Shown here: positions 59,589 through 64,000 of the stretch, piece by piece
How positions within the stretch are numbered: the stretch's first letter is position 1
How the letters are laid out: every line of letters begins with the position of its first letter
Assembly: GCF_000712295.1 (NCBI RefSeq)
Contig: NZ_JMKI01000008.1
Span: forward strand, 1-64,000
DNA: 64,000 nucleotides
DNA from: Synergistes jonesii
Lineage (GTDB): Bacteria > Synergistota > Synergistia > Synergistales > Synergistaceae
Direction of reading: 5' to 3'
Program-made: the position numbers and the translations under genes
The notes under the pieces: generated by a model
What the model was told of the DNA's origin: nothing
Database searches by the model: none
What the model saw: the letters and a program-made list of their open reading frames with translations, nothing else

Positions 59589-60255
59589 CCGTGATCTGAT
59601 CCTTTATCATCTCATATCTCTTCGCGCCGATGCCGCCGATGTTCATAACGTCCTCCACCCTGGCGAATTTCCCGTTTTTCGTTCTGTAGTCGATTATCAT
59701 TTGGGCAGTTTTCTCGCCGACGCCGTTTATCGTTCTGAGCTCCGACTTGCCTGCCGTGTTAATATTCACCTTCACGGCGGCGATTGCCTGCCGCTGTGAG
59801 CCGTAGCTCTGCGCGGGAGCCGCGGCGCTCTGGCTCTGAAGCTCTCCCTTGCGCAGGAACTTCACGTGCTCGCCGTCCTCAAGTTTCGCGGCCAAATTCA
59901 CGGCCTCCCGGTCGGCGCCGTCGGCAAAGCCGCCGGCCGCGGAGAGCGCCTCGTAGACGCGCGCGCCCGGCGAGACCTCGTAGACCCCAGGCCTTTTTAC
60001 CGCGCCCGTAACGTAGACCATCCAGCGAGATTCGCCTTCGCCGCCGGCGGAGATAGACTTGACGCGCCGCGGCTCGCTCCTCTCGGCCTCCTGCGGAGGC
60101 GTGACTTTAAGAGGCTCTTCCATCTCCGGCGGCGACGATTGCCCGGCAGTCTCCCTTCCGAACTGCCCTTTGAAGGTCGAGAGCAGCACAAAGGCGAGCG
60201 CGAAACATAAAACGCCGGCCGCTACGAAGACTTTTCCCGAATTGCGCCGGTCCAT
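59578..60255 (-). CDS. comEA: ComEA-type DNA receptor with SLBB and helix-hairpin-helix domains
   Basis: A 225-residue membrane-anchored protein that catches DNA outside the cell membrane. Residues 8-27 are the anchor helix. Residues 75-135 are an SLBB domain (MVYVTGAVKRPGVYEVSPGA) and 160-223 are two HhH motifs (VNINTAGKSELRTINGVGEK, then MNIGGIGAKRYEMI). A Gln/Ser/Ala linker joins the two. It is followed directly by comEC. The start is 4 bases after the miaB stop. Confidence 0.93.
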   Translation of the reverse strand: MDRRNSGKVFVAAGVLCFALAFVLLSTFKGQFGRETAGQSSPPEMEEPLKVTPPQEAERSEPRRVKSISAGGEGESRWMVYVTGAVKRPGVYEVSPGARVYEALSAAGGFADGADREAVNLAAKLEDGEHVKFLRKGELQSQSAAAPAQSYGSQRQAIAAVKVNINTAGKSELRTINGVGEKTAQMIIDYRTKNGKFARVEDVMNIGGIGAKRYEMIKDQITVGN

Positions 60256-60259
60256 CGAT

Positions 60260-61579
60260 TTAGATCCTTTCTCCTTCGAGCGACCAGTGGCTCGCGCGCG
60301 TGACGCGCACCGCTATTACCCTGCCGAAGTCGCTCTCGTCGCCGTCGAGAATCACGACCTTGTCGCTCATCGTGCGTCCCTGAATCTTTCCTTCGCCGCG
60401 CGGCGCGAAGCCATCCGCCAAAATCTCGAAACACGAGCCGACATAGCGCTCGTTCGCCTCCTTAGCTATCCGCGACTGCAACGCGTTTATCTCGTTGAGG
60501 CGCTCCGCTTTCACTCTGTCATCTATCTGCCGTTCCATAATCGCGGCGCGCGTCCCCTCGCGCGGAGAATAGGCCGCCGTGTGAACTATGTCGAATCTCG
60601 CCTCTTTGAGCAGGTTATATGAATCGCGGAACTCTTCGTCCGTTTCCCCCGGGAAGCCGACGATAAGATCCGTCGTCAGGCTGACGTCGGGCAGCGCGGC
60701 GCGGATTCTTTCGATCAGCGCGAGGTACTGCTCAGACGTGTAGCCGCGGTTCATCTCATGAAGAATCCTGTCGTTGCCGGATTGTACCGGTAGATTTATC
60801 GCACGGCATATATCCGCCCTCTCCGCCATCACTTCAAGTATATCCTCGTCGAAATCCTTCGGGTGCGACGTCGCGAAGCGCAGGCGCAGGAGCCCCTGCT
60901 GCCCGGCGGCCGCGCTTAGCAGCGACGAAAAGCGGCTGCCGTCCCCCAGGTCCTTGCCGTAAGCGTCCACGTTCTGCCCGAGCAGCGTGATCTCCTTCGC
61001 CCCGCCGTCGATAAGGGCGCGCGTCTCGGCGAGTATCTCCGACGAAGCGCGCGACTGAAGCCGTCCGCGCACATAGGGGACGATGCAGTAAGAGCAGAAG
61101 CGGTCGCAGCCGTAGCTGATCGTCACATAAGCTTTGAAGGGGTTGCTCCGCGCTGTCGGCGCGACCTCAAGGTCCGTGAGGGCCCGCGGGTCGTCGTCCA
61201 TGAAAAAGCGCGGCGGCCTCTCCGGCGAAAGTTCCGTCGCCGCCTGAGGCACGAGGCCGAGATGCCGCGGCCCGGCGACGAGGCGCACGCAGGAAAATTT
61301 CTTCGCCACTCCGCGTCCTATCCTCTGGGCCATGCAGCCGACCAGGACGACGGCCGGCGACCTCTTCCTCCTATAGAGCGAATCGTAGCGCCCGATCTCG
61401 CTCGCGGCCTTTTGCTCCGCCTTCTCGCGTATGCTGCACGTCACCAGGATGACGACATCCGCGTCGGCGTCGGACGTTTCCTCCCACCCGTTGTGCAGCA
61501 TCGCCGTGCGCAGTCGGTCGCCGTCGTAAGAATTCATCTGGCATCCAAATACCCTGATTGCAAATCTATGCAAAAACAT
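60260..61579 (-). CDS. miaB: tRNA-2-methylthio-N6-dimethylallyladenosine synthase
   Basis: A 439-residue radical-SAM enzyme that adds a methylthio group to A37 of tRNAs. The N-terminal iron-sulfur domain has VFGCQMNSYDGDRL and VTCSIREKAEQK; the radical-SAM cluster is held by ISYGCDRFCSYCIVPYVRGR; a TRAM domain covers the last 65 residues. The ATG at 61579 has AAGGAG only two bases upstream; TTG 61573 sits at a better distance and may be used. It heads the six-gene operon down to lysS and is divergent from the secreted protein. Confidence 0.95.
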   Translation of the reverse strand: MFLHRFAIRVFGCQMNSYDGDRLRTAMLHNGWEETSDADADVVILVTCSIREKAEQKAASEIGRYDSLYRRKRSPAVVLVGCMAQRIGRGVAKKFSCVRLVAGPRHLGLVPQAATELSPERPPRFFMDDDPRALTDLEVAPTARSNPFKAYVTISYGCDRFCSYCIVPYVRGRLQSRASSEILAETRALIDGGAKEITLLGQNVDAYGKDLGDGSRFSSLLSAAAGQQGLLRLRFATSHPKDFDEDILEVMAERADICRAINLPVQSGNDRILHEMNRGYTSEQYLALIERIRAALPDVSLTTDLIVGFPGETDEEFRDSYNLLKEARFDIVHTAAYSPREGTRAAIMERQIDDRVKAERLNEINALQSRIAKEANERYVGSCFEILADGFAPRGEGKIQGRTMSDKVVILDGDESDFGRVIAVRVTRASHWSLEGERI

Positions 61580-61687
61580 ATCTCCTTCAGCTTCTTTCTG
61601 CCGCTATTATATGTGATTATCCCGTTATCGCCAAACGCCGCGGCAAGAGTTATACTAACACAAATGAAAAACATCGGAGGCATTTTG

Positions 61688-62146
61688 ATGAAGATGAGAA
61701 AAATTATCGCAGCGGCCGCCGCGACGGCGCTGCTCAGCGCCGGGGCCCCAGCGGCCGCCGCGCTGCCCGACATAGAAGGCTGGCGGAACGGCGAGATTCG
61801 CGAGACGAAGTTGGAAGCGATCTCCGGCAGCAAGGGAACGTGGACCGAACGCGACTACCGCACTAGCGGCGGCGCGCGCCTTCACGCGGTGCTGATGCAG
61901 GGAGCCGGCCCCAAGGGCTGGGAGATAACGCAGACGAACGCCGAAGACGGCGAAATATCCGGCGGTGAAAGCGCCGAAAACCTGACTATCGCAGGCCGTC
62001 CCGCTCTGCTCGAATTCCGCCCCGTCCTCGGCCGCAGCATAACAGTCAAACTCGACGCCGAAAACGTCCTGACGCTCGAATCGAAAAACGCCGAAAAAGA
62101 AGAAATCATCGCAGCCGCAGAGATCATCGTGAAAAAAATGAGATAG
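61688..62146 (+). CDS. Exported protein of unknown function
   Basis: A 152-residue protein with a signal peptide at 1-25 (MKMRKIIAAAAATALLSAGA, cleavage near AAA-LPD). The mature part is about 127 residues, acidic, with beta-rich segments such as TERDYRTSGGARLHAVLMQG, and ends in a charged helix (EKEEIIAAAEIIVKKMR). The start ATG 61688 has GGAGG seven bases upstream and is preferred to a longer frame. I do not recognise the family. Divergent from miaB and convergent with the methyltransferase. Confidence 0.75.
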   Translation: MKMRKIIAAAAATALLSAGAPAAAALPDIEGWRNGEIRETKLEAISGSKGTWTERDYRTSGGARLHAVLMQGAGPKGWEITQTNAEDGEISGGESAENLTIAGRPALLEFRPVLGRSITVKLDAENVLTLESKNAEKEEIIAAAEIIVKKMR

Positions 62147-62207
62147 CAGTGGAAAGAGCGCAATCGCCTTCATCAGGACCGGCCTCGTTATGAGAGAAAT
62201 GGCTTTT

Positions 62208-62891
62208 CTACTTTCGGCAACAGAAAGAGGCCATTGCGTTTACCACTGTGAGTCGGACCTCGTCATACATAGCTTCGAGCCTACCGCGCAGGCTGCCCTT
62301 TGTCTCAAAAGGCGGGGTAAAAGATCCCTTCGGCACGAACAGATGCTTTGCCGTAAAGTCAGTCCTTCTCTTTTCTCCGCTGACGTAAAAACAGCCGCCG
62401 AACAATCCGCCCTTTTTAAGCACACGGAAAGTCTCACGGTATGCGGCTTCTTTGTCGGGGAATGCGTGAAAACCGTTCAGGGAAAGGACTATATCAAAGA
62501 CTTCGTCCTCAAACGGCAGTTCCCCGACGTCACCCTGCACGAAGCGGACATTGCTCACGCCTATCGCCTCCGCTCTCCTTTCGGCATTCCTCATCATGTC
62601 CGGCGAATAGTCAAGGCAGGTTATATCCGCGCTGGAAAGCCCTTTATAGACGGGTATAGTCAGCACGCCGGTGCCGACCGGGACCTCGAGCATTTTCCCC
62701 GAAAAGTCGTCCGGCACGCATGAAAGCGCCGCTCTTATCCATTCAGCATTGGTCTCTTTATTAAACCCCCACATCAATCTGCTCATAAGTTTTCCAGACA
62801 GAGTAGAATAGGTAATATAACCGTCATATATATTGGCAAAGTCGCCGCCCAGCTCTTTATATGCTTCTCTGATCTGTTCTTGTCTTTCCAT
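62208..62891 (-). CDS. Class I SAM-dependent methyltransferase
   Basis: A 227-residue methyltransferase. SAM-binding motif I is MLEVPVGTGVLTIPVYKGL, motif II is ITCLDYSPDMMRNAERRAEA, and VRFVQGDVGELPFEDEVFDI follows, as in UbiE/MenG-like enzymes. The substrate is unknown. ATG 62891 has AAAAGGAG seven bases upstream; 24 upstream in-frame codons overlap the promoter and are rejected. It stands alone behind a perfect -35 box and an operator-like dyad, so it appears to be individually controlled. Confidence 0.9.
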   Translation of the reverse strand: MERQEQIREAYKELGGDFANIYDGYITYSTLSGKLMSRLMWGFNKETNAEWIRAALSCVPDDFSGKMLEVPVGTGVLTIPVYKGLSSADITCLDYSPDMMRNAERRAEAIGVSNVRFVQGDVGELPFEDEVFDIVLSLNGFHAFPDKEAAYRETFRVLKKGGLFGGCFYVSGEKRRTDFTAKHLFVPKGSFTPPFETKGSLRGRLEAMYDEVRLTVVNAMASFCCRK

Positions 62892-62909
62892 ACCGTCACG
62901 CTCCTTTTG

Positions 62910-62963
62910 GTTAGCAATAGCTAACTCTATAAAACTTGTAACACGTCTGCATTTTTTTGTCAA
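62910..62963 (-). promoter_or_regulatory. Promoter and operator-like dyad of the methyltransferase
   Basis: On the minus strand TTGACA (62963-62958), a 17-base spacer and TACAAG (62940-62935) form a promoter. GTTAGC-AATA-GCTAAC (62910-62925), a perfect dyad, lies between the promoter and the ribosome site, where a repressor would block elongation or a MerR/TetR-type protein could bind. Confidence 0.6.
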
Positions 62964-63116
62964 TGCCGGGGGCGCTTTTTGAAAAAGGTTTTGAGAAAGG
63001 CTTTTGAGAAGTCTTTCGCAGAACTGCTCGCAGACATTAAAGCTGAAAACAGCCAGGCGGCGATACTTGTCTATTTATAGATGCCGGTCGTCCGCAACAG
63101 ATTGAAAATTAAAAGT

Positions 63117-63153
63117 AAAAAAAAAGAGAGGAAGGACTTCCATCCTTCCTCTC
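63117..63153 (-). terminator. Terminator of the rRNA operon
   Basis: GAGAGGAAGGA and TCCTTCCTCTC (63126-63136 and 63143-63153 on the plus strand) form an 11-bp perfect stem with a 6-base loop, followed on the minus strand by nine T. It lies 11 bases after the 5S 3' end. Confidence 0.92.
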
Positions 63154-63163
63154 ATTCAAATTA

Positions 63164-63278
63164 CACCGGCGCCGACCTGCTCTCCCACGGATACCCTCCG
63201 CAGTACCATCGGCGATGGGGCGCTTAACTGCCGGGTTCGGCATGGGACCGGGTGTCTCCGCCCCTCCATTGGCACCGG
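63164..63278 (-). rRNA. rrf: 5S ribosomal RNA
   Basis: About 115 bases. The minus strand contains the conserved loop CCATGCCGAACCCGGCAGTT and the CCGGTGCC/GGCGCCGG terminal helix. Downstream of 23S by about 40 bases, with no tRNA between. Ends are set by the terminal helix and may be off by 1-3 bases. Confidence 0.93.
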
Positions 63279-63319
63279 AAGCTTATATGCCTTATGCTTT
63301 AAGGCTTATAAAGGATTTA

Positions 63320-64000
<681 letters not shown>

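Overview
The window looks like a stretch of chromosome from an anaerobic, amino-acid-fermenting bacterium, most likely of the phylum Synergistota (Cloacibacillus/Synergistes type). This is inferred from the dense amino-acid and carboxylate catabolism, several TRAP and solute transporters, high GC in genes with AT-rich promoters, and the absence of sugar-uptake genes. No phage, CRISPR array or tRNA gene is visible. An insertion sequence is cut by the left edge, and an rRNA operon (23S 3' part and 5S, minus strand) is cut by the right edge.

Region 1 (1-5 kb): an ISNCY/IS1202-like transposase with two copies of a 17-bp terminal motif, a polar amino-acid ABC transporter made of an ATPase and a fused binding protein-permease, and a diguanylate cyclase without an inhibitory site. 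Region 2 (5-18.5 kb): a full histidine-utilisation cluster. hutU, a D-2-hydroxyacid dehydrogenase, hutI, cyclodeaminase and glutamate formiminotransferase form a minus-strand operon. A YjiH-type membrane protein, hutH and a YuiF-type histidine permease lie around a 1016-residue BTAD/ATPase/TPR regulator. Both promoters between hutH and yuiF carry two 11-bp units placed 1 bp upstream of the -10 box, the kind of spacing known for SARP/BTAD activators. Together the genes take histidine to glutamate, ammonia and a one-carbon unit on tetrahydrofolate.

Region 3 (18.7-23.3 kb): a two-subunit aconitase X (probable cis-3-hydroxy-L-proline dehydratase) followed by a TRAP transporter. Region 4 (23.5-44 kb): RecD2 helicase, amidohydrolase, leucyl aminopeptidase, threonine dehydratase with a 29-bp operator-like repeat, an unknown conserved-looking protein, a DUF2400 protein, a flavin reductase, a second YjiH protein, two GlcD-like FAD oxidases, a TauE-type exporter, an aminotransferase joined to glgB, a CvrA-type antiporter and a MATE pump.

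Region 5 (44.6-54 kb): an L,D-transpeptidase in an overlapping mini-operon with two very small proteins, a tail-anchored small protein, an Lrp/AsnC regulator, a second TRAP operon that ends in a shikimate/quinate dehydrogenase, a glutaredoxin-like protein with a CPKT motif, a GntR regulator, a DMT exporter and a macro-domain protein. Region 6 (54.6-64 kb): a housekeeping/competence operon miaB-comEA-comEC-coaX-dus-lysS, a secreted protein, a methyltransferase behind an operator-like dyad, and 5S/23S rRNA. The ComEC protein lacks the usual metallo-beta-lactamase domain.

All calls come from reading the sequence. Family names rest on remembered motifs, and no database search was run.
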